NCBI GenBank assembly: GCA_900317505.1
Contig: ONHB01000022.1
Coordinates: 1-50,839 of the forward strand
From: an uncultured Lachnospiraceae bacterium
Lineage (GTDB): Bacteria; Bacillota; Clostridia; Lachnospirales; Lachnospiraceae
Direction: 5' to 3'
DNA: 50,839 nt
Position numbers and translations under genes: made by a program. The notes under the pieces were generated by a model. That model was not told the origin of the DNA, did not search any database, and saw only the letters and a program-made list of their open reading frames with translations. The first letter of the stretch is position 1. Every line of letters begins with the position of its first letter. Shown in pieces: positions 16,060-24,696 of the stretch.

Positions 16060-17022
16060 TCACAAATATTTCTCCTCAAATTCTGATACTGTCATATCAG
16101 CCTCTATCGCTGCTTTTTGAACAGTCAGATTGCCATCTTTCACCAGTTTGACAAGCAATCTGAATTTTTCCTGTTCTATTCCCCTCTCTAAGCCACGTTG
16201 TTCGCCCGCCGTAAATCCATCAGTCCTGCCAACCTCATATCCTTCCTCTCGCAACGTCCTGGCATATTTCTTTTCATCAAATTCTTCCAGTAATGATCCC
16301 AACACCTGACTTCTATGCTTTCTCAAAATATCCTCCAATATTCCATGCTCAATACAGTACTCTATCGCAACATTCATTGCCTCTTCACGGTTATCATATT
16401 TATTTGCATATTCCCTTGTGACGGCTACAGATTGCGCATATTGTGATAACAGTCCGCAGCCCTGCATCAGGTGTTCGTTGTGTCCATAGTTGATGTTGAT
16501 GACCTTTACCACAACTTCTACAGCAGGCTCCACATCCTGATTGCTGAATGCCGATGATAGGCGCAGTTTATATTCATCCGGTGTATCTTCTGTCCCATTA
16601 TAAAACACAACACACTGCGGCGTAGGGAGTGGTATCAGTTCACTTCCATATAGGCTCCTATCAGTACTTTCCACAAGTAACTGGTACTCCTGTGCCAGAT
16701 AGATCAAAAAACGCACCGGCATATTGGGGTTTAATGTAGACTGATGTTCGTACATATTGATTGAACCAGCAAGCAGAAATGCAAGATCATTTTTCCTTGA
16801 AATATAAATCGCATTATCCAGTGTCACAATCTGCAGTTCATGCGGATTGGTATATGCAGTCCCATGCAGGGCATTGTAAAGCTGCAAAAGTGCCTGCCTG
16901 TCATCGCCAAATACCAGACGGAATAAAATATCCTTAGTCTGTCTTTTCGGATGGAAAATGTTTTCCTGTAATCTTTGGAAAAACAAATCCCATTTGTACA
17001 TAGTCGTTTTCTTTTTTGCCAT
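16060..17022 (-). CDS. Rpn family recombination-promoting nuclease / PD-(D/E)XK transposase-like protein
   Basis: A 320-residue protein of the Rpn (YhgA-like, PF04754) type. The nuclease core is visible as KNDLAFLLAGSINMYEHQST (about residues 78-97), with the acidic residue and ExQ of the PD-(D/E)XK fold, followed by LIYLAQEYQ and the PTPQCVVFYNGTED stretch typical of the family. The C-terminus is a charged, repetitive helix rich in EGYEVG/GEQRGLERG-type units, ending in a short HTH-like segment. Characterised relatives (E. coli RpnA) are DNA endonucleases that promote RecA-independent recombination; their biological role is unclear. GGAGG lies 7 bases before the ATG. It neighbours a broken relative. 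Confidence 0.88.
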   Translation of the reverse strand: MAKKKTTMYKWDLFFQRLQENIFHPKRQTKDILFRLVFGDDRQALLQLYNALHGTAYTNPHELQIVTLDNAIYISRKNDLAFLLAGSINMYEHQSTLNPNMPVRFLIYLAQEYQLLVESTDRSLYGSELIPLPTPQCVVFYNGTEDTPDEYKLRLSSAFSNQDVEPAVEVVVKVININYGHNEHLMQGCGLLSQYAQSVAVTREYANKYDNREEAMNVAIEYCIEHGILEDILRKHRSQVLGSLLEEFDEKKYARTLREEGYEVGRTDGFTAGEQRGLERGIEQEKFRLLVKLVKDGNLTVQKAAIEADMTVSEFEEKYL

Positions 17023-17255
17023 ATAGCATCCTCCTTTTTGCAGGAGAATTTATATAGCACGTTCTGTTTCAAAATCGGAATCACATATATGATTCGAAAC
17101 CAAATTTGAAACTGGTAACATTCCTTTCTCATCCTTTTCATAAATCTCCTGCTTTATAAAATTTTAGTGAATTTAAAAGCATAAGATCTAAGAATTGATA
17201 TAAGAAATTAGATTAGAATGTGTTTTTAATCGTCAACATTCTATCAGAAAATAGA

Positions 17256-17310
17256 AATATGCTCTTGCAGAAATCATAACATCAAAATCATAAATTCGCA
17301 AGAGCATATT
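17256..17310. repeat. Long-stem inverted repeat between the two Rpn-type genes
   Basis: Perfect 13-base arms AATATGCTCTTGC / GCAAGAGCATATT enclose 29 bases. It lies in the 470-base stretch (17023-17492) between the intact and the broken Rpn-type genes. There is no T-run after either arm. Apart from this and the terminator at 17428-17465 I see no gene in that stretch. Confidence 0.6.
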
Positions 17311-17427
17311 GTAAAATTATATTTCTCGGATAATTTCATTGTCTCCATACAAATATCTATATTATCCACAAAATACAATACTTAGATGATTTGATTTTTA
17401 GTTGTATATCTGTCTGGTGTGATATAT

Positions 17428-17465
17428 AAAAACAGGTATCCGGCTTTTTTGATGCCAAATACCTG
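17428..17465 (-). terminator. Rho-independent terminator after the broken Rpn-type gene
   Basis: Minus strand: CAGGTATTTGGC and GCCGGATACCTG form a stem with a small internal loop, followed by TTTTTAT. It lies about 30 bases past the stop at 17493. Confidence 0.75.
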
Positions 17466-17492
17466 CTGATATAATCTAATGATATCTAAGAA

Positions 17493-18127
17493 CTAACACA
17501 ACAAACTTCTTACATACTCTTCTGACTTTCCTAAATCATCTGCAATTTCGGATATTTCTTTACCTTTCTGCTTCCATCTGTTTACCAAAAAGCGATCTCT
17601 CTCCCGTTCGCCCTCGGCTTTGCCATGTTCTTCGCCTTCCAGATATCCTTCGCGCTTCATATCCATATCATTTACATACGTTTTCAAATACTCCGACCTC
17701 CATTCTTCATTCAGTCTTGCATTTTTCACTTCTTTATCAAGCAGTCTGGTAAATTCGTCCTCATCACATGCCATATGGAAGTGATATACATATTTTCCCT
17801 TTCCAAACGGATCATAATCCCCTGATAGTACCGGATGCGAAGCGGCAGTTCCTCCTGTACCATTTTGTTATTGGATTTATTCTGCATTTCCGTGTCTACA
17901 ACACGTCCATTTTCATCTTCCAGATACATATCCAGTTTTACATACTTAGATGAACTCCGGTGTTGCAAAAATTTTTCGCGTTCAGTTTCTGTGACTGCTC
18001 CAATTTCTACCGGTGTCAAAAGATCTGCCATCTTTTGCGCAATCACCGGATTTTGGGTTACTTTTCCGAACATAAATTTGTTCCGGATTGTCAGTTTTTC
18101 ATACATGTTTGTGCCAGCATTGTTCAT
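17493..18127 (-). pseudogene. Broken Rpn-type (PD-(D/E)XK transposase-like) gene with internal deletions
   Basis: The 5' part (17811-18127) encodes an intact N-terminal half: AAGGAG six bases before the ATG, then NKFMFGKV, VKLDMYLEDENGRVVDTEMQ (nuclease core with D...E-x-Q) and LPLRIRYYQGIM. Family members then continue with about 25 residues before IFICTFDPFGKG. Here YYQGIM is followed at once, in another frame, by DPFGKGKYVYHF, so the start of that block has been deleted and the frame shifted near 17811-17815. A second gap follows: HFHMAC leads straight into DEDEFTRLLDKEV, skipping the usual region between. The charged C-terminal helix and final HTH-like piece (to 17493) remain. The nuclease would be truncated. 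Confidence 0.8.
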
Positions 18128-18432
18128 AGGTTGCTCCTTTCGTTGCATTTGCATTGGCAGGAACTGTCTGGGAACAAACATCACACAGCATTGTACTTCT
18201 TGTAAAAACTACAACAGATCATATCCTATTCTGCCTGTTCTTTTACAAATCCCTGCCCTTATTTAGTTACAAGCATGGATTTCCTAAAAGATAAACAGAT
18301 ATGATATTTTACATCATAAAGATATGTTTTACCGGAAACAGAAAATCTCCGGAAAAGAAAATATGCTTTGCGATAACTATACTACAATTCTTTTTTGAAG
18401 GTCAATTATCCAATCCGTCCATTCGCTACTTC
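18128..18432. other. Intergenic region upstream of the broken Rpn-type gene
   Basis: About 300 bases between the start of the broken Rpn-type gene and the end of metQ. It holds the former gene's upstream region and the 3' untranslated end of metQ. I see no convincing gene. A short CCGGAGATTTTCTG / CCGG hairpin near 18330-18355 is too weak to call a terminator. Confidence 0.4.
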
Positions 18433-19338
18433 CTAGAATACCGGAATAACTGCATTACCATATGTGTCATTGATGTAAGTTTTTACATCATCGCTTAATA
18501 CAGCGTCAACCAAAGCTTTTGTCTTTGCACTGTCTTCATTGCCTTCTTTTACGGCAATAACATTTGCATAAGTATCTGCTGCAAGTGAGTCAGAAGCTTC
18601 TACAGCGATGGCATCTGCTACATTTAAGCCGCCTTCTGCTGCGTAGTTACCATTGATTGCTGCAATATCAACATCCGGTAAAGAACGAACAAGCTGAGCT
18701 GCTTCAATTTCCTTGATTTCAAGGTTTAAAGGATTTTCAACGATATCCAGAACCGTAGCGGAAAGACCGGCGTCTTCTTTTAATTTGATCAGGCCCTGTG
18801 CTTCAAGTAACAGTAATGCGCGTGCTTCGTTGGTTGTATCATTGGGAACTGCTACAGATGCACCCTCTTTTAATTCGTCAAGGCTTGAGGTTTTTCCTGC
18901 ATAAAGTCCAAAGGGCTCAAAGTGAACAGCAGCTACGGAAACAAGATGTGTACCGTTTTCTGCATTGAAATCATCTAAATAAGGCTGATGCTGGAAGAAG
19001 TTTGCATCCAGCTCGCCGTCTTCCAACGCGGTGTTGGGAAGTACATAGTCATTGTACTCTACGATTTCAAGGTCATAGCCTTCTTCTGCCAGTTTGTCTT
19101 TTACCTGTGCTAAAATCTCTGCATGAGGGGTAATGCTTGCGCCAACCTTGATAGTCTCAAGCTCCTGTGTATCAGAAGCATCTGCTGCGCTGTCAGCGCT
19201 TTCTGTTGTCTCTGTGTTTTCTGTTGTTTCTGCTGTGGCAGCATCATCTGCTGTGCTCTCCTGTGAACCGCAGCCTGTCAAAAGAGCTGCGCCAAGTGCC
19301 AAAGTTGCCAGTAATACGGTAAAGTTTTTCTTTTTCAT
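18433..19338 (-). CDS. metQ: Methionine ABC transporter substrate-binding lipoprotein MetQ (NlpA family)
   Basis: A 301-residue lipoprotein: signal peptide with lipobox LLTGC (lipidated Cys23), then a Ser/Thr/Glu/Asp-rich linker (about 24-60) and a full NlpA-type binding domain beginning TIKVGASITPHAEIL. Typical family stretches are LDANFFQHQPYLDDFN and VAVPNDTTNEARALLLL. It binds methionine (often D- and L-forms, or Met-containing peptides) outside the membrane and hands it to MetI/MetN. It is the last gene of metN-metI-metQ, about 130 bases after metI. The acidic linker presumably spans the cell wall. Confidence 0.95.
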   Translation of the reverse strand: MKKKNFTVLLATLALGAALLTGCGSQESTADDAATAETTENTETTESADSAADASDTQELETIKVGASITPHAEILAQVKDKLAEEGYDLEIVEYNDYVLPNTALEDGELDANFFQHQPYLDDFNAENGTHLVSVAAVHFEPFGLYAGKTSSLDELKEGASVAVPNDTTNEARALLLLEAQGLIKLKEDAGLSATVLDIVENPLNLEIKEIEAAQLVRSLPDVDIAAINGNYAAEGGLNVADAIAVEASDSLAADTYANVIAVKEGNEDSAKTKALVDAVLSDDVKTYINDTYGNAVIPVF

Positions 19339-19466
19339 AATGTTTTCTCCTCTTTCCTCTTTTTCATTTATAATGATGTTGGCGTATCTGATTTTTGCAA
19401 TTCACCAACCTTCATCCAGTTTGTTTTTAGTTATTTTTTCGGACATCTTCATCCAGTTTCTGGTTA

Positions 19467-20132
19467 TCAGTTCCGGATACGTTTATCCGTCTTGTTGGCA
19501 ATAAACATGCCCAGCTCCTGGAAGATCTGTACGATCAATACCAGTACCAGTACGGTTGCCCACATGATGCCTGCCTTGTAGCGGTAATAACCATAGTTGA
19601 TGGCGATTGCTCCAAGACCGCCGCCTCCGGTAAATCCGGCCATTGCGGAATATCCAAGCAGTGTTGCAAAAGCGATGGTACAGCCGACAAACAGTGACGG
19701 GCGAGCTTCCGGTAAAAGCACCTTCCATATGATCTGGAAGTTTCCGGAACCCATAGCCTGTGCAGCTTCGATCACACCATAATCCACTTCCTTCAAGGAT
19801 GATTCCACCATTCTTGCGATAAAAGGAATGGCTGCCACAACCAGTGGAACTACGGTTGCATTGGTTCCGATCGTCGTTCCGGCTACCAGTCTGGTAAACG
19901 GTAAAATAGCGATCAGCAGGATAATAAACGGAATGGATCTTGTCAGATTGACAATCACTCCCAAAATCCAGTTTAAGATCCGACAGGGACAAATTCCTTT
20001 TTTATCTGTAATAAAAAGCAGTACGCCGAGCGGTATTCCCACGAGATAGGAACATGCCGTGGATAAAATAACCATATACAGGGTTTCCAGTGCTCCGCTT
20101 CCAAGCAGAGAAAGTAACTGACTAAATTCCAT
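19467..20132 (-). CDS. metI: Methionine ABC transporter permease MetI
   Basis: A 221-residue permease with five or six membrane segments and the ABC coupling motif in EAAQAMGSGNFQIIWKVLLPEA (about residues 125-145). Length and text match MetI/MetP. I start it at the ATG before EFSQLL, with GAGGAGG 9 bases upstream; this start overlaps the end of metN by 11 bases, giving translational coupling. It forms the membrane channel of the methionine importer with MetN and MetQ. Confidence 0.95.
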   Translation of the reverse strand: MEFSQLLSLLGSGALETLYMVILSTACSYLVGIPLGVLLFITDKKGICPCRILNWILGVIVNLTRSIPFIILLIAILPFTRLVAGTTIGTNATVVPLVVAAIPFIARMVESSLKEVDYGVIEAAQAMGSGNFQIIWKVLLPEARPSLFVGCTIAFATLLGYSAMAGFTGGGGLGAIAINYGYYRYKAGIMWATVLVLVLIVQIFQELGMFIANKTDKRIRN

Positions 20133-21123
20133 CGATAAATTCCTCCTCATAGTGTACTTGTATTTCATCCAGATATTTCTTGGCCCGGGCGATCAGCTCT
20201 TCATTGTCCGGAAATTCCAAAAGCATCTGTCCATAAGCTCTTCCGCCGATATCTTCGGTTCCGGCTCCCAGAATGTTGACCGGGATTTGACAGTGCAAAA
20301 CCAGATTTGCCAAAACCGGCTCGGATGATGCCTGTCCGCCAAAGACCAGTCGAAACAATCTTCCGCTGTGATCCTGTTTTTCAAATTTCTGCTTGGGATA
20401 GATCATTTCCTGTGCAACTTTTGTCTTGGGTGATAAGAACACATCCTGGATGCTTCCCTCTTCAATGATCTCACCCTCATTTAAAACAGCTACATGAGTA
20501 CAGATTTTTTCAACCACGCGCATCTCATGTGTGATAACGATGATCGTAACACCCAGTCGCTCATTGATTTCCTTTAACAGTTCCAGAATGGAATTGGTTG
20601 TATTGGGATCCAGTGCACTGGTTGCTTCATCACAGAGCAGGTATTTGGGCTCGGTTGCAAGTGCTCTTGCGATTGCCACACGCTGTTTCTGTCCACCGGA
20701 TAACTGTGCCGGATAGTGATACATGCGGTCCTCAAGTCCTACCATTTTGAGAAGCTCTTTTGCCCGTTCCTTTGCCTGTCTGGCACCAACGCCTGCAATC
20801 TCTAATGGATAGCACACATTTTTCAGGGCATTTCTCTGAGCTAATAAATTGAACTGCTGGAACACCATGCCTATCTTTCTTCTCTCTTTTCTAAGATCGG
20901 CACTTCCGAGTGCGGTCAGCTCCGTATCATCGATATAGACCTTTCCCTCTGTCGGACGCTCCAACAGGTTCAGACATCGGACCAGCGTCGATTTGCCGGC
21001 ACCGGATGAACCGATAATACCAAAAATACTTCCATCTTCTATTGTAAGGCTGACATTTTTCAAAGCTTCTGTCTGCTTATCCTTTTGTACAAATGTCTTG
21101 CTTACCTGTTCTAATCGGATCAT
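20122..21123 (-). CDS. metN: Methionine ABC transporter ATP-binding protein MetN
   Basis: A 333-residue ATPase. Walker A GSSGAGKST is at residues 38-46, the signature LSGGQKQR near 140, Walker B LLCDEATSALD near 160 and the switch His in ITHEMRV near 195. The C-terminal 85 residues form the NIL (ACT-like) domain, which in E. coli MetN binds methionine and inhibits transport when the cell is replete. It is the first structural gene of the operon. The ribosome binding site GGAAGGAG is rather far (14 bases) from the ATG. Upstream lies a leader with a Met/Cys-rich short reading frame and a terminator, so it is likely controlled by attenuation. Confidence 0.96.
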   Translation of the reverse strand: MIRLEQVSKTFVQKDKQTEALKNVSLTIEDGSIFGIIGSSGAGKSTLVRCLNLLERPTEGKVYIDDTELTALGSADLRKERRKIGMVFQQFNLLAQRNALKNVCYPLEIAGVGARQAKERAKELLKMVGLEDRMYHYPAQLSGGQKQRVAIARALATEPKYLLCDEATSALDPNTTNSILELLKEINERLGVTIIVITHEMRVVEKICTHVAVLNEGEIIEEGSIQDVFLSPKTKVAQEMIYPKQKFEKQDHSGRLFRLVFGGQASSEPVLANLVLHCQIPVNILGAGTEDIGGRAYGQMLLEFPDNEELIARAKKYLDEIQVHYEEEFIDGI

Positions 21124-21170
21124 ATCGTTTGTGAAATCTCCTTCCTGAATTGTAAAAAGCTTTTATTCAT

Positions 21171-21197
21171 AAAAAAACAGATACATTTCTGTACCTG
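21171..21197 (-). terminator. Intrinsic terminator in the metNIQ leader (attenuator)
   Basis: Minus strand: CAGGTACA, loop GAAA, TGTATCTG, then seven T. The 8-base stem has one G-T pair. It lies between the leader reading frame (stop at 21226) and metN (start at 21123), about 28 bases after the leader stop codon. A terminator placed inside the 5' leader, before any structural gene, is the mark of transcription attenuation. A second copy of the 5' arm (CAGGTAT, near 21222) could pair with the same 3' arm. Confidence 0.8.
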
Positions 21198-21225
21198 CCC
21201 ACGCTTACATCAATCATACCTGTCT

Positions 21226-21333
21226 TTAATGACATATTGACGGCACAGCAGGATAAACCATATCATGACATCTCATCATACAGCAACACATCTGCATATT
21301 CATCATTGTGCTTTTGCTAATTGTTCTTGTCAT
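21226..21333 (-). CDS. Met/Cys-rich leader peptide of metNIQ (35 residues)
   Basis: A short reading frame with AGGAGG 10 bases before its ATG (an in-frame GTG lies two codons earlier). Of 35 residues, eight are Met (1, 10, 11, 13, 15, 19, 20, 25) and five are Cys (16, 17, 18, 22, 34); residues 10-25 hold eleven of these, including a CCC triplet between Met pairs. There is no signal peptide or known domain. It lies between a good promoter and the leader terminator, upstream of the methionine importer. By analogy with trp, his and mycobacterial cysteine leaders, I infer that ribosome stalling at Met (or Cys) codons decides whether the terminator forms. It is too short to be picked up by usual gene finding. 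Confidence 0.72.
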   Translation of the reverse strand: MTRTISKSTMMNMQMCCCMMRCHDMVYPAVPSICH

Positions 21334-21454
21334 AATCACTCATCCTCCTGTTCTTTATTTTTATCACAGGCCTTTTCTTTTCATCCTGTCTCAGATCTTT
21401 GCCTGCATCCAATCTGCTCTGTATCTGCAAATCGTTTATCTTTGTGATGGGCTT

Positions 21455-21484
21455 AGTATAGCATCCCCATAAAAATAACGCCAA
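21455..21484 (-). promoter_or_regulatory. Promoter of the metNIQ leader and operon
   Basis: Minus-strand TTGGCG, 18 bases, TATACT. Transcription from here gives a leader of about 325 bases before metN, which contains the Met/Cys-rich reading frame and the terminator. The leader shows no SAM-I (S-box) consensus and no T-box AGGGTGG motif. Confidence 0.6.
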
Positions 21485-21499
21485 TACTTAGAAAATATA

Positions 21500-21528
21500 A
21501 TCGGCTATAGCATAAAACTATAGCCGAT
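21500..21528 (-). terminator. Hairpin after glgB, likely terminator
   Basis: Perfect 11-base arms ATCGGCTATAG / CTATAGCCGAT around seven bases. On the minus strand it is followed by TATATTTTCT, an imperfect T-run. It lies about 70 bases past the glgB stop and just upstream of the metNIQ promoter. Confidence 0.6.
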
Positions 21529-21595
21529 CTCTGAAATCTCTATTACTTTTCTAATTATATCTGCAAAATTATATATGGCAGATTACCCTTTCGTT

Positions 21596-23401
21596 TTAAA
21601 ACTCTACTTTAAAAATTCTTGCACTAAACGGCGCCAGATCGATCACCACACGACTGTCCTTTCCACTGTATTCCTGCGGATACATGTGACAGTTGTCATC
21701 CTCCGGCTTTGTGCAGCCGCCGTAACATTCCCAGTCACTGTTTAAAAGCTCCCTGATCGATTTGCACGAATCAATTCCAAAGGTAAAATCCTTCCAGAAC
21801 TGGTCTGACAGATTGAGCGCTGTCACGATCCAGTTGTCCTTTCCCTTTCTGGCATATACATAGGTAGATTTTTCCTTGGCATGGATCTCCAGCCACTCAA
21901 AGCATTCGGAATTGTACTCGCCTTCATATAAAGCCGGTTCGTTTTCATAGAGTTTACATAACTTTATATAATACTTATGAAACGCATCATGGAACGGATA
22001 TTTGATCAGATCCCAATCCTGCTCTCTCTCTTCATCCCACTCGCGGAATTGTGCAATCTCATTGCCCATAAAGTTGAGCTTTTTGCCGGGATGTGTGTAA
22101 AAATAAGCATAAAAGGCCTTGATCTGACGACATTTATCATCATACTGCCCCCACATTTTCTGGATGATCGTAGCCTTACCATGTACCACCTCATCATGGG
22201 ATAAGGTTAACATAAATAATTCTGTATAAAAATACTGCATGGAAAATGCCAGCTTGTAATAATGCGCCGGACGATGCGCGGGCTCTACCTTGAAATATTC
22301 CAGTGTATCATTCATAAAGCCCATGTCCCATTTATAATCAAAGCCCAGTCCCTGATAGGTAACCGGTGCTGTCACCTTCAAAAAGTCCGTCGAATCCTCC
22401 GCAACCAGAATACACTGCGGAAAACGCTGGTGCAGTCCGTAATTCAGCCTCTTAATAAAGTTAACTGCACTGGTGTTGACACCACAGTCCGGATTTCCGC
22501 GCCAGTATATCATCCGGCTGATAGCATCCATTCTCAGGCCGTCAAAATGAAATTCCTTCAGCCAGTAATAGGCACTTGACTGCAGAAAGCTTGCAACCTC
22601 GCCTCTTGCATGATTAAAATTGTAGGTTCCCCATTCGCTGATGGCAATATCCTTACTCGGAAATTCATAAAGCGCGGTTCCGTCAAACTTTCCAAGTCCG
22701 TAGGAATCGATTGCAAAATGAACCGGAACAAAATCAAGCAAAACACCAATTCCGTTCTGGTGGCAGAGATCGATGAGTTTTTTTAACTGATCCGGTCTGC
22801 CATAACGCCTTGTCGGTGCAAAAAATCCGGTGTTCTGATATCCCCAGGAGCAGCTTGCCGGATGCTCCGATAGCGGCATAAACTCCAGATACTGAAATCC
22901 GTTTTCTTTTAGATAGGAGATCAGTTCATCCGCCATTTCATCATAATCCAATCCCTTGCGAAAGCTTCCGGGATAACACTCATAAATATTCATCGGACGG
23001 TCATAGCACTTATCCCGCTGTTTCATCCATTTGTCATCTTCAAACTGATATTCATACAGATCCGCAACCACAGAAGCAAATGCCGGCGGCATTTCCATGG
23101 CAAAACCATACGGATCACAGTGCTCTACCCGTTCACCACTCTGCGTATAGATCACATATTTATATAATTGTCCGGTCTTTGCGCCCTTGATATAGGCCTG
23201 CCATACGCCCCTGTATTCACAGGGATACATATTGTATTCTTCCCAGCCGGAAAAATCACCGATCAGCTTTACATCTCTGGCATTTGGCGCATAAACCCGA
23301 AAAGAAACACCATCCGACTCCACATGCGCCCCAAAATATGTATAGGCATCGAATGCTGTTCCTTTTAAAAATTCATCGTAATTCATAGTCCCCCAATCCA
23401 T
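21596..23401 (-). CDS. glgB: 1,4-alpha-glucan branching enzyme
   Basis: A 601-residue GH13 branching enzyme. In order: a CBM48 beta-sandwich (about 20-115, with FRVYAPNARDVKLIGDFSGWE), then the TIM barrel with region I DFVPVHF, region II GLRMDAIS (catalytic Asp), region III LVAEDST (catalytic Glu) and region IV LSHDEV (catalytic His-Asp), then a C-terminal beta domain. It cuts alpha-1,4 chains and rejoins them as alpha-1,6 branches in glycogen. Compared with classic GlgB of over 700 residues it lacks the extra N-terminal domain. Two starts are possible, ATG before DWGT and ATG before NYDEF; the second has GGGGGA very close. No other glycogen genes lie nearby. Confidence 0.93.
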   Translation of the reverse strand: MDWGTMNYDEFLKGTAFDAYTYFGAHVESDGVSFRVYAPNARDVKLIGDFSGWEEYNMYPCEYRGVWQAYIKGAKTGQLYKYVIYTQSGERVEHCDPYGFAMEMPPAFASVVADLYEYQFEDDKWMKQRDKCYDRPMNIYECYPGSFRKGLDYDEMADELISYLKENGFQYLEFMPLSEHPASCSWGYQNTGFFAPTRRYGRPDQLKKLIDLCHQNGIGVLLDFVPVHFAIDSYGLGKFDGTALYEFPSKDIAISEWGTYNFNHARGEVASFLQSSAYYWLKEFHFDGLRMDAISRMIYWRGNPDCGVNTSAVNFIKRLNYGLHQRFPQCILVAEDSTDFLKVTAPVTYQGLGFDYKWDMGFMNDTLEYFKVEPAHRPAHYYKLAFSMQYFYTELFMLTLSHDEVVHGKATIIQKMWGQYDDKCRQIKAFYAYFYTHPGKKLNFMGNEIAQFREWDEEREQDWDLIKYPFHDAFHKYYIKLCKLYENEPALYEGEYNSECFEWLEIHAKEKSTYVYARKGKDNWIVTALNLSDQFWKDFTFGIDSCKSIRELLNSDWECYGGCTKPEDDNCHMYPQEYSGKDSRVVIDLAPFSARIFKVEF

Positions 23402-23475
23402 CGTCCCAAAATCCGGACGACTGATTTTCTTATGGCATGATTTTCTTCACAGTTATCATGCGTCGTAACTATCGT

Positions 23476-23505
23476 ATTTTATCATTTTTTAAGACATCTT
23501 TTCAA
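23476..23505 (-). promoter_or_regulatory. Promoter for glgB
   Basis: Minus-strand TTGAAA, 18 bases, TAAAAT, about 75 bases before the glgB start in the 180-base gap after the chromate-type transporter. Confidence 0.5.
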
Positions 23506-23585
23506 CAAATTATCCCCTGTATTGTCAGCTTTTTCATGTTATTACACATATCAAGCAGATTATGGGTATTATTTATAACACATCT

Positions 23586-24146
23586 CTACATTTTAAAAAT
23601 AAGACCGACCGCAGCTCCACATACCATCCAGAAAAAAGGATGTATTTTACTCAGTTTTTTTAAATTCATCACCACAAAAAACACGGCACATAAGATCAAA
23701 GGAAAAACGGGCAGCTGGAAGCTTCCATCCTTTGCGGTAAACAATGCCGTCTGGAAAATACCGTAAACCGCTGTTGCGATCAGACCGGTAACAACCGGAC
23801 GAATCATGGCAAACGAAGATTTTACATAAGGATTTTCATTGAATTTATCTAAAATCTTGGCAATGATCACAATAACGATCAGGCTCGGTAGCACCAGGGA
23901 AAAGGTTGCCACAATCCCACCTATCAGCCCGGCTGCATGAAAACCAGCGTAGGTTGCCATGTTGACCCCGATCGGTCCTGGCGTACTCTCGCTGATAGCA
24001 AGCATATTTACCACATCTGCTTTTGTGTACCAGTCATGTCTGGACGGAATGTCCATCAAAAACGGAATTGTCGCCGGTCCTCCGCCCACGGCAAACAGTC
24101 CGATCTGAAAAAATTCTATAAATAATTGTATAAAAACGTTATCCAT
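23586..24146 (-). CDS. Chromate transporter-type protein, second half (ChrA family)
   Basis: A 186-residue membrane protein made of a single CHR domain: an N-terminal FFQIGLFAVGGGPATIPFLM (about residues 10-30), then STPGPIGVNMATYAGF and several membrane segments. Pairs of short CHR proteins correspond to the two halves of the long ChrA protein. Members are annotated as chromate or sulfate-type anion exporters, but in anaerobes without chromate exposure the true substrate is unknown. The ATG, with GGAG six bases before it, overlaps the stop of the partner gene by 8 bases, so the two are made together. Confidence 0.9.
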   Translation of the reverse strand: MDNVFIQLFIEFFQIGLFAVGGGPATIPFLMDIPSRHDWYTKADVVNMLAISESTPGPIGVNMATYAGFHAAGLIGGIVATFSLVLPSLIVIVIIAKILDKFNENPYVKSSFAMIRPVVTGLIATAVYGIFQTALFTAKDGSFQLPVFPLILCAVFFVVMNLKKLSKIHPFFWMVCGAAVGLIFKM

Positions 24147-24696
24147 CTGTATCTCCATCTGCTTTTTTCTGTGTTTTGTATAATACAATTCCCACAATAC
24201 CAGCCAAAAGCACCAAGAGCACGGTCGGCACCGGCGTAAACATGGCAAGCAAAAATCCACCCACAGCCATTACTGCCGTGATTTTATCAACGATGCTTTT
24301 TTTACCCATGGTGATCACGGTATTTAACATCAGCGCACATACGACCACTTTGATCCCGCCGACGGCATGTGCCACATAGGGATTGTCCATAAACTGCTGG
24401 ATAAACATAGCCAGAATGGAAACGATGATCAAAGACGGGCTGATCATTCCGAGTGTCGATACAATGGCGCCCGGTATTCCTTTTCTCTTGTATCCGACAA
24501 AGGTGGATACATTGACGGCGATAATTCCGGGGGTGCACTGTCCAACCGCATAATAGTTGAGCAGGTCATCCTCTTCCACCCAGTTCTTTTTCTGCACCAG
24601 TTCGTACTTTAACATCGGAAGCATGGTAAGCCCTCCACCGAAGGTCAGCCCTCCTATCCGAAAAAAAGTTGCATACAGTTCCCAAAATTCACGCAT
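24139..24696 (-). CDS. Chromate transporter-type protein, first half (ChrA family)
   Basis: A 185-residue single-domain CHR protein: FFRIGGLTFGGGLTMLPMLKYEL near the start, then QCTPGIIAVNVSTFVGYKRKG and further membrane helices. AAAGGAG lies before the ATG chosen here; the in-frame GTG three codons upstream falls within the ribosome binding region. It is translated in an overlap with the second CHR gene, and the two probably form an antiparallel heterodimer like the two halves of fused ChrA. Confidence 0.9.
   Translation of the reverse strand: MREFWELYATFFRIGGLTFGGGLTMLPMLKYELVQKKNWVEEDDLLNYYAVGQCTPGIIAVNVSTFVGYKRKGIPGAIVSTLGMISPSLIIVSILAMFIQQFMDNPYVAHAVGGIKVVVCALMLNTVITMGKKSIVDKITAVMAVGGFLLAMFTPVPTVLLVLLAGIVGIVLYKTQKKADGDTDG

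Noticed and set aside
18301..18498. Plus-strand 65-residue reading frame at the metQ end
   Set aside because: It lacks a ribosome binding site and overlaps the metQ 3' end; its composition is that of AT-rich noncoding sequence.
21265..21447. His/Cys-rich plus-strand reading frame opposite the metNIQ leader
   Set aside because: It is the reverse reading of the Met/Cys leader (CAT codons opposite ATG), without a ribosome binding site or promoter of its own.
21124..21484. SAM-I riboswitch or Met T-box upstream of metN
   Set aside because: Neither the SAM-I core (with its GGTGGAGGGA-like and GCAACC motifs) nor the T-box AGGGTGGNACC sequence can be found in the leader. The only conserved-type elements are the short reading frame and the terminator.
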